Below, piece by piece: positions 51,213 to 59,659 of a stretch of DNA of 64,000 nucleotides. Origin of the DNA: RGIG4034 sp045576455. Lineage in GTDB: Bacteria > Bacillota > Clostridia > Lachnospirales > Lachnospiraceae. The DNA lies in assembly GCA_045576455.1 (NCBI GenBank), contig JAZNGM010000002.1:1-64000 (forward strand), read 5' to 3'. The notes under the pieces were generated by a model, which saw only the letters and a program-made list of their open reading frames with translations, was not told the DNA's origin and did not search any database. Position 1 is the first letter of the stretch. Every line of letters starts with the position of its first letter. Made by a program: the position numbers and the translations under genes.

Positions 51213-52495
51213 TGGACACAAAATTGTTTATTGCCCAAATGACTATAAAATGCGGAAAAGTAGTAGCATCGGATGATTATAACAACATTATTTCGGATAA
51301 TCCGGTTGCCTATGCCAAAAATCTGTCTGAAAATAATGCAGACCGTATTTTTATTACAGATTTATCAGTTACAGATGATGAGCACGATGAAGCCATCGGT
51401 ATCATAAAGCAAATTTGCTTAACATGTGAAATACCGGTTATCGGTACAGGCCATATATTCCGTATGGAGGATGTTAAAAAGCTTCTTTACGCAGGCTGTG
51501 CACATGTAGTAATCAATTTTGAAAATGAAACCGAAAAGAATATCACTGATGAAGTTTCCCATAAATTTGGCAAAGACAAAATTATAGCAATGGTGAATTC
51601 ACTTACAAGCTATAATGCAAACAAGGAAATCATTGCTGCCTTGTGTTCAAGACTTATCTTAACAAGCGAAAACATAACAACGCCATCCATCGCTGATGTA
51701 AATGTGCCTGTAATTATAATGCATAATGCTTCATCCTTTGAAAGCATGTATGACTATCTTGAAAACACAAAAACAGCCGGTATTACCGGTGAATTTATTA
51801 ACAGCAACATTACAGAAATTACATCTTATAAACATACATGTTATGAGAAAAATATTCCGGTAATCACCTTTGAAGGCGCGGATGATTTTTCTACCTTTAA
51901 ACTTAACAGCGATGGTATGATTCCGGTTGTTGTACAGGATTATAAGACCTTTGAAGTATTACAGGTAGCTTACATGAACCGCGAGGCCTATGAACATACA
52001 TTACTTACCGGTAAAATGACTTACTATAGCCGTACACGGCAAGAATTATGGATTAAAGGTGAAACAAGCGGACACTATCAATACGTAAAGGAATTACATG
52101 TAGATTGCGACAGGGACACTATACTTGCCAAAGTATCACAAGTTGGTGCAGCATGTCACACCGGAAAATACTCTTGCTTCTTTAATGAATTAGGTAAGAA
52201 AGACTATGATGATACAAATCCTTTAAAAGTATTTACAGACGTATATAATGTAATACTTGACAGAAAAGTAAATCCTAAAGAAGGCTCATACACTAACTAT
52301 CTTTTTGATAAAGGCATTGACAAAATACTTAAAAAGCTCGCCGAAGAAGCAACTGAAATTGTTATTGCAGCAAAAAATCCTAATCCTGATGAAATTAAGT
52401 ACGAAATTTCAGATTTTCTTTATCATATGATGGTTCTTATGGCAGAAAAGAACGTTACATGGGAAGAAATAACGAACGAACTTGCAAGACGTTAA
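51212..52495 (+). CDS. hisI: HisIE with an N-terminal catalytically altered HisF-like domain
   Basis: A 427-residue three-part protein. Residues 1-205 align with a HisF/HisA barrel: IAQMTIKCGKVV, DNPVAYAKNLSENNADRIFITDLS, IPVIGTGHIFRMEDVKKLLYAGCAHVVIN. Both catalytic aspartates of HisF are replaced (position 11 is Thr, position 129 is Asn), and the phosphate-binding glycine loops have become GTG and HNA. Residues about 230-330 are phosphoribosyl-AMP cyclohydrolase (zinc Cys299, Cys315 and Cys322 in ACHTGKYSCF). Residues about 340-427 are phosphoribosyl-ATP pyrophosphatase. The HisIE part performs steps two and three; the barrel is probably inactive and may be a scaffold. The start overlaps the hisB stop. 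Confidence 0.9.
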   Translation: MDTKLFIAQMTIKCGKVVASDDYNNIISDNPVAYAKNLSENNADRIFITDLSVTDDEHDEAIGIIKQICLTCEIPVIGTGHIFRMEDVKKLLYAGCAHVVINFENETEKNITDEVSHKFGKDKIIAMVNSLTSYNANKEIIAALCSRLILTSENITTPSIADVNVPVIIMHNASSFESMYDYLENTKTAGITGEFINSNITEITSYKHTCYEKNIPVITFEGADDFSTFKLNSDGMIPVVVQDYKTFEVLQVAYMNREAYEHTLLTGKMTYYSRTRQELWIKGETSGHYQYVKELHVDCDRDTILAKVSQVGAACHTGKYSCFFNELGKKDYDDTNPLKVFTDVYNVILDRKVNPKEGSYTNYLFDKGIDKILKKLAEEATEIVIAAKNPNPDEIKYEISDFLYHMMVLMAEKNVTWEEITNELARR

Positions 52496-52525
52496 TATAA
52501 GTATTTCATTTCAGGAGTTTACCAA

Positions 52526-54391
52526 ATGACTAAATTAGCTTTATCAGACAATATATTATTAAAGATTGAAAAGCCTGCAAGATATATCGGAAACGAAATA
52601 AACAGTGTCAAAAAAGATTTAAACGAGATAAAAATACGATTTGCCATGTGTTTTCCCGATGTTTACGAAATAGGTATGTCACATCTTGGAATACAGATTC
52701 TTTATGATATGTTTAACCGTTGGGATGACATCTGGTGTGAAAGAGTATATTCTCCATGGCTTGATCTTGACAAAATTATGAGGGATGAAAATATCCCTCT
52801 TTTTGCAGTTGAATCCCAGGACCCTATCAAGAATTTTGATTTTCTTGGTATTACCTTGCAATATGAGATGTGTTATACCAATGTACTGCAGATTTTAGAT
52901 TTATCACATATTCCGCTTCTTGCTAAAGATAGAGGAAATGATGATCCTATCGTTATAGGCGGAGGTCCCTGTACCTATAATCCGGAACCTTTAGCAGATT
53001 TTTTTGATTTATTTTATATGGGTGAAGGAGAAACGGATTATCGTGAATTAATGGATCTTTATATCAAATATAAAGATGAGGGTTGGACACGTCAGGAATT
53101 TTTAAAAAAAGCAAGCAAAATCCATTCCATTTATGTTCCTTCTCTTTATGAAGTATCATATAAAGAAGACGGAACTATAGCTTCTTTTACACCTGTATAC
53201 GAGGATGTACCACAGACAGTGCAAAAAGGTCTAGTTACTGACATGGATAAAGCGCCTTACCCTATGAAACCGGTAGTACCTTTTATCCGTGCAACACAAG
53301 ACAGAGTTGTACTGGAAATACAGAGAGGATGCATCAGAGGATGCCGCTTTTGTCAGGCAGGACAAATCTATCGTCCGATAAGAGAGCGAAGTGCATCCTT
53401 ACTTAAAGATTACGCAAAACAGATGCTTTCATCTACAGGATACGAAGAAATATCGTTATCTTCCTTAAGTTCAAGTGATTATTCTGAATTAAATGATTTA
53501 CTTAACTTTTTAATTGATGAATGTAATGAACAGAAAGTAAATATATCACTCCCTTCCTTAAGAATAGATGCTTTTTCCCTTGATGTCATGAGCAAAGTAC
53601 AGGATGTAAGGAAAAGCAGCCTAACCTTTGCTCCCGAGGCAGGAAGCCAAAGAATGCGTGATATAATCAACAAGGGATTGACTAAAGAAGTCATTTTGCA
53701 AGGTGCCAAAGAAGCTTTTGAAGGCGGTTGGAATAAAGTTAAATTATACTTTATGTTAGGGCTCCCTTTTGAACAGGAGGAAGATATCAAAGCCATTGCC
53801 GAGCTTGCCAATGAGATTGCGGCATTGTACTACGAAACCGTTCCTAAGGAAAAACGTAATGGTAAAATACAAATTGTTGTAAGTACCTCTTTCTTTATTC
53901 CAAAGCCATTTACCGCTTTCCAATGGGCGCAAATGAATACCAAGGAACAATTTATAGATAAAGCATATATAACCAAAAATGCCATAATTAGCATGCTTAA
54001 CCAGAAGAGTATTAAATACAACTGGCATGAAGCGGATGTCAGCATGCTGGAAGGCGTTTTTGCAAGAGGCGACAGACGCATAGGCAAAGTTATTTTGGAA
54101 GCATATAAAAGAGGATGCCTCTATGATGCCTGGGGCGAATATTATAAAGACGATATATGGCAACAATGCTTTAAAGATTTGAATATTGATCCTGCTTTTT
54201 ATACGACCAGGGAACGAAGGGAAGATGAAATTCTGCCATGGGATTTTATAGATTGCGGTGTAACCAAGGAATTCCTTCTTCGTGAATGGAACAAAGCAAA
54301 AAAAGGTGAAATTTCAGAAAATTGTTCTCTTAAGTGCCAAGGTTGTGGTGCAATGACATTTAATGCAGGCATATGCCTTCAAAAACGATAA
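52526..54391 (+). CDS. B12-binding domain radical SAM protein (TIGR03960 type)
   Basis: A 621-residue radical SAM protein. The N-terminal B12-binding-like part (FAMCFPDVYEIGMSHLGIQILYDMFN, IVIGGGPCTYNPEPLADFFDLF) is followed by the cluster motif QRGCIRGCRFCQAG near residue 270 and LSSLSSSDYSEL. It ends in a CxxC pair (NCSLKCQGCGAMTF). It lies next to a DUF2344 gene, the standard TIGR03960/TIGR03936 pair in Firmicutes. Its reaction is unknown; RNA modification is suspected because ribonuclease G and L21 follow. Confidence 0.85.
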   Translation: MTKLALSDNILLKIEKPARYIGNEINSVKKDLNEIKIRFAMCFPDVYEIGMSHLGIQILYDMFNRWDDIWCERVYSPWLDLDKIMRDENIPLFAVESQDPIKNFDFLGITLQYEMCYTNVLQILDLSHIPLLAKDRGNDDPIVIGGGPCTYNPEPLADFFDLFYMGEGETDYRELMDLYIKYKDEGWTRQEFLKKASKIHSIYVPSLYEVSYKEDGTIASFTPVYEDVPQTVQKGLVTDMDKAPYPMKPVVPFIRATQDRVVLEIQRGCIRGCRFCQAGQIYRPIRERSASLLKDYAKQMLSSTGYEEISLSSLSSSDYSELNDLLNFLIDECNEQKVNISLPSLRIDAFSLDVMSKVQDVRKSSLTFAPEAGSQRMRDIINKGLTKEVILQGAKEAFEGGWNKVKLYFMLGLPFEQEEDIKAIAELANEIAALYYETVPKEKRNGKIQIVVSTSFFIPKPFTAFQWAQMNTKEQFIDKAYITKNAIISMLNQKSIKYNWHEADVSMLEGVFARGDRRIGKVILEAYKRGCLYDAWGEYYKDDIWQQCFKDLNIDPAFYTTRERREDEILPWDFIDCGVTKEFLLREWNKAKKGEISENCSLKCQGCGAMTFNAGICLQKR

Positions 54392-54406
54392 TTAAGGAGT
54401 ATAGTA

Positions 54407-55069
54407 TTGGAAAATATAACCTTACGAATTAAATTCACCAAATTCGGTCCCATTAAGTTTATAGGACATCTTGATGTGATGCGCTATTTCCAAAAAGCAA
54501 TACGGCGTGCCGGTTTAGATATTAAATATACCAATGGTTTCAATCCGCATCAGATTATGAGTTTTGCCGCACCGCTTAGTGTAGGTGTTGAAAGCATGGG
54601 AGAATATATGGACATCGAAATGAATTCCATCATTTCTACTGATGATGTTAAAGCCAGACTGAATCAATGTATGGCAGAGGGCATTGAAATTGTGGACGTA
54701 TCTGTTTTACCAGACAATTCCAAAAACGCCATGGCAAGCGTAACAGCCGCAATATATTCTGTTGTTTTCAGGGATTCATATTCACTTGATTTTTCATTAA
54801 AAAAAGCCGTTGATAAATTTAACAATGCCAATGAGGTCAATATTCAGAAACAATCCAAAAAATCCGATGCAGTTATTGACTTAAAACCGGCAGTTTACGA
54901 ACTTAATGCGGATGATGACAAAAGAATGGTAACCATGAAAGTAAATGCCAGCAGTTCCGGCAACATAAAACCACTCTATGTTGTTCAATCGCTTTGTGAA
55001 ATGTACCGGAAAGAAGTATGCTTTGAAGACCTTATGATAACACGTCTCGATACTATTTTAGAAGGCTGA
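54407..55069 (+). CDS. TIGR03936 family radical-SAM-associated protein (DUF2344)
   Basis: A 220-residue protein with a TTG start after AAGGAG at 54394-54399. Typical sequence: LRIKFTKFGPIKFIGHLDVMRYFQKAIRRAGLDIKYTNGFNPHQIMSFAAPLSVGVES. It has no cluster motif of its own and is regularly encoded after the TIGR03960 radical SAM protein, with which it probably works; in some bacteria the two are fused. It precedes the RNase G gene by 7 bases. Confidence 0.85.
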   Translation: MENITLRIKFTKFGPIKFIGHLDVMRYFQKAIRRAGLDIKYTNGFNPHQIMSFAAPLSVGVESMGEYMDIEMNSIISTDDVKARLNQCMAEGIEIVDVSVLPDNSKNAMASVTAAIYSVVFRDSYSLDFSLKKAVDKFNNANEVNIQKQSKKSDAVIDLKPAVYELNADDDKRMVTMKVNASSSGNIKPLYVVQSLCEMYRKEVCFEDLMITRLDTILEG

Positions 55070-55076
55070 TAATATT

Positions 55077-56309
55077 ATGATTAATGCACAATTTGTCGTG
55101 ACCAAGTATAAGGATGGCATTTTAGCGGCTTTCCAAAAAGAAAACCGGCTTGAAGAAATATCCTATGAAAAAGATGATAATTTAATACGTGTGCAGGATG
55201 TGTATGTAGGAAAAGTTATCGATTATCCGCGCCATCTGCAGGCTGCTTTTGTCGAAGTCAAAAATGGAGTGAAATGTTTTCTTCCCCTAAATCATCTCAC
55301 ACCGGAAGAATGCTCTAAAATACATGCAGGCGACAATCTTCTTGTGCAGGTACATAAAGAGGCGGTACGACAAAAAGATGCCGTATTAACACAAAACATT
55401 TCCCTTCCGGGAATAAATGTCGTTGTTTCCCTCTTAAATAATAACATTTCTTTTTCTTCTGCCATAAACCGGAAGACAAAAGAAATGATAAAATCCGAAA
55501 TCGGAAACACCATAATCATACCGGACGGATACGGTGTAATATTCCGTTCAAGAGTAGCAGAGTACATGAGCAATAACGCATTATCAGAAAACACTGATGC
55601 ATTAATTCATTATTTTTATGAAATTAATAATGAGATCAGGGTTTTAAGTGACCACCTAAAGCAAATTAAGGAATTAAGCGCAACAAGAACAGAATTCACT
55701 TGTCTATATAAAAGCGAACCGGAATATATTAAAAAACTTTCATCTTGTATAATTAATCATCCGGAATCTATTGAAAAAATAGTTACCGATGACGAGCAGC
55801 TGTATGAAGAAATCAAACTATATGTAAATAAACATACAGAAGCCGAAAGTATTCCCGTAGAACTATACAAAGATGATTCCATCTCATTATTTCATTTATT
55901 ATCACTCAATTCGAAAATAAATGAAATTCTTAGCCGTAATGTATGGCTAAATTCGGGTTCTTATCTGGTTATAGAGCAAACGGAAGCTTTAACTGTCATT
56001 GATGTTAACTCAGGAAAAAACATAACCGGTAAAAACAAAGAAGAATATAACCTTAAGATAAATATTGAAGCAGCCAGAGAAGCCATAAGACAAATACGTT
56101 TAAGACACATAAGCGGGATTATTATTATTGATTTTATTAACATGGCTGATAATAACAATAAGCATACACTAATTAATGAATTAAAAAATCTCACATTAAA
56201 TGAATCGATAAAAACACGTTTTGTTGATATAACCGCACTCGGTTTGGTTGAAATAACCCGCGAAAAAAAGGAACGTCTCCTTAGCGAACTTTTTCTTGAC
56301 AAACAGTAG
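55077..56309 (+). CDS. rng: Ribonuclease E/G family protein without zinc-link cysteines
   Basis: A 410-residue RNase G-like protein. An S1 domain (VYVGKVIDYPRHLQAAFVEVKNGVKCFLP) starts near residue 40. The catalytic Asp309 and Asn311 lie in IDVNSGK and Asp352 in DFINM (usual DFIDM), matching E. coli Asp303, Asn305 and Asp346. The C-terminus ends in LVEITREKKERLLSELF just where the CPxC zinc-link that joins dimers into tetramers would follow; those cysteines are absent. It cuts single-stranded RNA 5' to A/U. It directly precedes rplU, a frequent linkage. Confidence 0.88.
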   Translation: MINAQFVVTKYKDGILAAFQKENRLEEISYEKDDNLIRVQDVYVGKVIDYPRHLQAAFVEVKNGVKCFLPLNHLTPEECSKIHAGDNLLVQVHKEAVRQKDAVLTQNISLPGINVVVSLLNNNISFSSAINRKTKEMIKSEIGNTIIIPDGYGVIFRSRVAEYMSNNALSENTDALIHYFYEINNEIRVLSDHLKQIKELSATRTEFTCLYKSEPEYIKKLSSCIINHPESIEKIVTDDEQLYEEIKLYVNKHTEAESIPVELYKDDSISLFHLLSLNSKINEILSRNVWLNSGSYLVIEQTEALTVIDVNSGKNITGKNKEEYNLKINIEAAREAIRQIRLRHISGIIIIDFINMADNNNKHTLINELKNLTLNESIKTRFVDITALGLVEITREKKERLLSELFLDKQ

Positions 56310-56324
56310 GACGGGTGTTATTAT
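56296..56324 (+). promoter_or_regulatory. Consensus sigma-A promoter of the rplU operon
   Basis: A perfect TTGACA (56296-56301), a 17-base spacer and TATTAT (56319-56324). The -35 box lies in the last codons of rng. Confidence 0.85.
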
Positions 56325-56330
56325 ATTCCA

Positions 56331-56402
56331 GTATGCCGCATAATGAGGTATAAGTATGTGCTTTTCACATCACCGAAGTTAGCGAGTAAAGATAAGTAGG
56401 AG
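56331..56402 (+). promoter_or_regulatory. Possible ribosomal protein L21 leader RNA
   Basis: A 70-base leader between the promoter and the AGGAGG of rplU holds a small hairpin (ATGTG/CACAT around 56353-56367) followed by ACCGAAGTTAGCGAG. L21 leaders with short hairpins occur in this position in Firmicutes; I cannot verify the family match without a covariance search. Confidence 0.45.
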
Positions 56403-56409
56403 GTGCCCT

Positions 56410-56715
56410 ATGTACGCAATCATTTGCACAGGTGGAAAACAGTACAAAGTAGCTGAAGGCGATGTTATTAAAGTTGAAAAACTTGATGTTGCTGAAGGTG
56501 CTGCTGTAACATTTGACCAGGTAATCGCTGTAAATGATAACACTCTTAAAGTTGGCAAAGAAGTAGAGAACGCTTCTGTAAGCGCTACAGTTGTTGCTCA
56601 GGGAAGAGGTAAAAAGGTTATCGTTTATAAGTATAAGAGAAAATCAGGTTACCACAAGAAAAACGGTCATAGACAAGCATACACACAGGTTAAAATTGAC
56701 AAGATTAATGCTTAA
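56410..56715 (+). CDS. rplU: Ribosomal protein bL21
   Basis: A 101-residue protein, the typical length for L21. It begins MYAIICTGGKQYKVAEGDVIKVEKL and contains YKYKRKSGYHKKNGHRQAYTQVKI, the RNA-binding tail. The start follows TAGGAGGTG. The gene heads the conserved L21-Prp-L27 operon. Confidence 0.97.
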   Translation: MYAIICTGGKQYKVAEGDVIKVEKLDVAEGAAVTFDQVIAVNDNTLKVGKEVENASVSATVVAQGRGKKVIVYKYKRKSGYHKKNGHRQAYTQVKIDKINA

Positions 56716-56729
56716 TCAGGTTATTTGCT

Positions 56730-57056
56730 ATGATTATTGTTACAGTTTTTAAACAAAACGGGATAATAACCGGATTTGAAACAAATGGGCATGCCGGTTA
56801 TGCAAAAGCAGGCAAGGACATTATTTGTTCTGCTGTATCTGCGCTAACCATAAATGCCATTAACTCAGTAGAATCGCTTACAAAACAGCGGTTTGAATGT
56901 GAATTAACCGAATCCGATGGTTATATCCATTATTCCTTATATGAGCCATATGATGATAATGCACAGCTGTTGCTTAAGTCATTAATTTTAGGCCTGGAAG
57001 GAATTATCAAAGATTACGGAAAAAAGTATGTAGACTTGAGAATCAAGGAGGTGTAA
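56730..57056 (+). CDS. prp: Ribosomal-processing cysteine protease Prp
   Basis: A 108-residue protein with the Prp catalytic pair: histidine in GHAGYAKAGKD and cysteine in IICSAVSAL, about residues 22 and 34. Prp removes the N-terminal extension of ribosomal protein L27 in Firmicutes. L27, encoded 4 bases downstream, carries the matching extension. It lies between rplU and rpmA as in Bacillus and Staphylococcus. Confidence 0.9.
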   Translation: MIIVTVFKQNGIITGFETNGHAGYAKAGKDIICSAVSALTINAINSVESLTKQRFECELTESDGYIHYSLYEPYDDNAQLLLKSLILGLEGIIKDYGKKYVDLRIKEV

Positions 57057-57060
57057 TACC

Positions 57061-57345
57061 ATGTTAAATATGAACCTTCAATTTTTCGCTCATAAAAAGG
57101 GAGTTGGTTCTACTAAGAACGGTAGAGATTCCGAATCCAAGAGATTAGGTGCGAAGAGAGCTGACGGACAATTCGTAAAAGCCGGTAATATTTTATACAG
57201 ACAGCGTGGAACTAAGATTCATCCTGGCGTAAATGTAGGCCGTGGTGGTGATGACACATTGTTTGCTTTAGTAGACGGTGTTCTTAGATTTGAAAGATTA
57301 GGAAGAGACAAGAAGCAGGCTTCTGTTTATCCTGTAGAGAAATAA
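57061..57345 (+). CDS. rpmA: Ribosomal protein bL27 with cleavable N-terminal extension
   Basis: A 94-residue L27. It starts MLNMNLQFFAHKKGVGSTKNGRDS. The MNLQFF part preceding AHKKG is the extension cleaved by Prp in Firmicutes, known from Staphylococcus aureus, so maturation gives a new N-terminus at Ala10, which reaches the peptidyl transferase centre. The start follows AGGAGGTG. A terminator follows. Confidence 0.97.
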   Translation: MLNMNLQFFAHKKGVGSTKNGRDSESKRLGAKRADGQFVKAGNILYRQRGTKIHPGVNVGRGGDDTLFALVDGVLRFERLGRDKKQASVYPVEK

Positions 57346-57354
57346 TACGAATTG

Positions 57355-57390
57355 AAAGCTTCAAACATAACTGTTTGAAGCTTTTTCATT
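57355..57390 (+). terminator. Rho-independent terminator after rpmA
   Basis: A perfect 13-bp stem (57355-57367 with 57372-57384) followed by a T run. Confidence 0.85.
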
Positions 57391-57421
57391 CAGTTTAGCC
57401 TTATAGAAAGACGGTGAGAAA

Positions 57422-58714
57422 ATGTTTGCAGATCGTGTCAAAATATTTATTAAAAGCGGAAAAGGCGGAGACGGACATGTATCCTTCAGAAGAGAAAAAT
57501 ACGTGCCAAACGGCGGACCGGACGGTGGAGACGGCGGTAACGGCGGCTCTGTTATATTTGTTGTGGACGAAGGCCTTAATACGCTTGTTGATTTTTACCA
57601 AAAAAGAAAGTATTTTGCAGAAGCCGGCGAAAACGGTAAAGCAAGAAATTGTCATGGTAAAAATGGAGAAGATATTATAGTTAAAGTGCCGGAAGGAACT
57701 GTCATTAAAGAAGCAGAAAGCGGAAAAGTTATAACCGATATGTCAGGCGATAACCGTCAATATACTATTTTAACCGGCGGAAAGGGTGGTAACGGAAACC
57801 AGCATTATGCAACATCAACCATGCAGGCTCCAAAGTATGCACAACCCGGCCAACCGGCAAAAGAACTTGAAGTAATGCTTGAATTAAAGGTAATCGCAGA
57901 TGTTGGTCTTGTAGGCTTTCCTAATGTAGGAAAATCTACTTTATTATCACGCACCACCAATGCGAGACCAAAAATTGCAAATTATCACTTCACAACCTTA
58001 AATCCACACCTTGGCGTTGTTAATTTAGGAGAAGGCAACAGTTTCGTAATGGCTGATATACCGGGACTGATTGAAGGCGCATCTGAAGGCATTGGATTAG
58101 GTTTTGAATTTTTACGCCATATAGAACGGACAAAAATGTTTATTCATGTTGTCGACGCAGCCTCTACCGAAGGCCGTGATCCAATTGAAGATATATATGC
58201 TATCAATAAAGAACTTGATACTTATAATCCTGAAATCGCAAAACGTCCACAGGTCATAGCAGCTAATAAAATTGATGCATTTTACGGCGACGAAAGCGAA
58301 GAAGTACTTAACAAAATCAAAAACGAATTTGAACCTAAGGGTATTAAAGTATTTCCTATTTCAGGCGTAAGCGGAGAAGGCGTTAAAGAATTACTTTTTT
58401 ATGTTTCATCACAACTAAAAACAATGGATGATGCACCTGTTATTTTTGAACAGGAATACTATCCGGAGTTTGAATGCGCCGTAACCGATGAACCATATAC
58501 TGTTTCATACGACAAAGACAGCAATGAATATATTGTTGAAGGTCCACGTATTGAAAAAATGCTTGGTTATACCAATCTTGAATCAGAAAAAGGATTCCTT
58601 TTCTTCCAGAAATTTATGAAAGATAACGGAATTCTTGACGAACTTGTTGCCCTTGATATAAAAGAAGGCGATACCGTCAGAATCTATGGTTGGGCATTCC
58701 AATACTATAAATAA
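57422..58714 (+). CDS. obg: GTPase ObgE/CgtA
   Basis: A 430-residue protein with the three Obg parts: the glycine-rich Obg fold (residues 1-157, GGDGHVSFRREKYV, GGPDGGDGGNGGS), the G domain (GFPNVGKST near residue 166, DIPGLIEGASEGIGLGFEFLRHIERT, ANKID), and a C-terminal OCT domain (residues about 345-430). It acts in 50S ribosome assembly and in stress and sporulation control. It heads the obg-yhbY-nadD-yqeK-rsfS cluster. Confidence 0.96.
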   Translation: MFADRVKIFIKSGKGGDGHVSFRREKYVPNGGPDGGDGGNGGSVIFVVDEGLNTLVDFYQKRKYFAEAGENGKARNCHGKNGEDIIVKVPEGTVIKEAESGKVITDMSGDNRQYTILTGGKGGNGNQHYATSTMQAPKYAQPGQPAKELEVMLELKVIADVGLVGFPNVGKSTLLSRTTNARPKIANYHFTTLNPHLGVVNLGEGNSFVMADIPGLIEGASEGIGLGFEFLRHIERTKMFIHVVDAASTEGRDPIEDIYAINKELDTYNPEIAKRPQVIAANKIDAFYGDESEEVLNKIKNEFEPKGIKVFPISGVSGEGVKELLFYVSSQLKTMDDAPVIFEQEYYPEFECAVTDEPYTVSYDKDSNEYIVEGPRIEKMLGYTNLESEKGFLFFQKFMKDNGILDELVALDIKEGDTVRIYGWAFQYYK

Positions 58715-58729
58715 CTTGGAGGAATTTTT

Positions 58730-59017
58730 ATGACCAGTAAACAAAGATCATATTTAAAGGGCTTAGCAATGAATCTTGAAGCTACTTTCCAAATAGGAAA
58801 ATCAAGTTTAACACCGGAATTTACAGAAGCCATTGCTGAAGCATTCAATAAAAAAGAACTTTTGAAGATTAATGTATTAAAAAACTGTATGGACGATCCA
58901 AACCAGATGGCTCAGATTATCGCAGAACGTACAAAATCACAAGTAGTACAGGTAATCGGCAAAAAAATAGTTCTTTATAAAGAAAATAAAGACCATAAGA
59001 AAATCATTCTTCCATAA
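58730..59017 (+). CDS. yhbY: YhbY family RNA-binding protein
   Basis: A 95-residue single CRM/YhbY domain: LTSKQRSYLKGLAMNLEATFQIGKSSLTPEF is the typical first half and VVQVIGKKIVLYKEN the last strand. It binds pre-50S ribosomal RNA. The start follows TTGGAGG. It lies between obg and nadD, a conserved order. Confidence 0.92.
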   Translation: MTSKQRSYLKGLAMNLEATFQIGKSSLTPEFTEAIAEAFNKKELLKINVLKNCMDDPNQMAQIIAERTKSQVVQVIGKKIVLYKENKDHKKIILP

Positions 59018-59048
59018 ATCATAAAAATAATAATCGGAGACCTATTTT

Positions 59049-59645
59049 ATGAAAAAAACCGGCATTATGGGCGGTACTTTTAACCCGATTCATAACGGTC
59101 ATATATATCTTGCAAAATGCGCAATGGAATATTTTAAACTTGATAATGTATTATTTATGCCTACCGGTAATTCATATATGAAGACCAACGTGCTTAACGC
59201 AGAACATCGCGTTAATATGACACGGATAGCCATTGAAAATGAGCCCAATTTCGAATTATCAACAATAGAGGCCGACATGCCCGGAAATTCATATACGTAC
59301 AAAACGCTACAAATTCTAAAAGATTTGAATAAAGATACTGAGTATTACTTCATTACCGGTGCTGATGCCGTTATGAGCATGGGAAAATGGCTAAATCCGC
59401 AGTTAATATTTAATAACTGTGTTGTTGTAGCAACCACACGAAATGATTATGACATGCTTCATTTGAATGATAAAGTATCCGAGTATAAAAAGGCTTATAA
59501 TGCAGATATCCGATTGTTTAATACGACTCCGATTGATATTTCCTCAACGGACATTCGGGAATACGTAAAAAATAAGCAGGATATATCAGCATATGTTCCT
59601 AAAAAAGTTTTAAAGTATATTGAAGACAATAAGCTTTATCAATAA
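59049..59645 (+). CDS. nadD: Nicotinate-nucleotide adenylyltransferase
   Basis: A 198-residue nucleotidyltransferase. GGTFNPIHNGHIYLAK carries the HxGH-type motif, and the second motif is ISSTDIREYVKN. PTGNSYMKT and FITGADAVMSMGKW are typical NadD segments. It joins ATP and nicotinate mononucleotide to form deamido-NAD. The start follows CGGAGA, and yqeK begins 14 bases downstream. Confidence 0.94.
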   Translation: MKKTGIMGGTFNPIHNGHIYLAKCAMEYFKLDNVLFMPTGNSYMKTNVLNAEHRVNMTRIAIENEPNFELSTIEADMPGNSYTYKTLQILKDLNKDTEYYFITGADAVMSMGKWLNPQLIFNNCVVVATTRNDYDMLHLNDKVSEYKKAYNADIRLFNTTPIDISSTDIREYVKNKQDISAYVPKKVLKYIEDNKLYQ

Positions 59646-59659
59646 ACACAGAGGTTATT

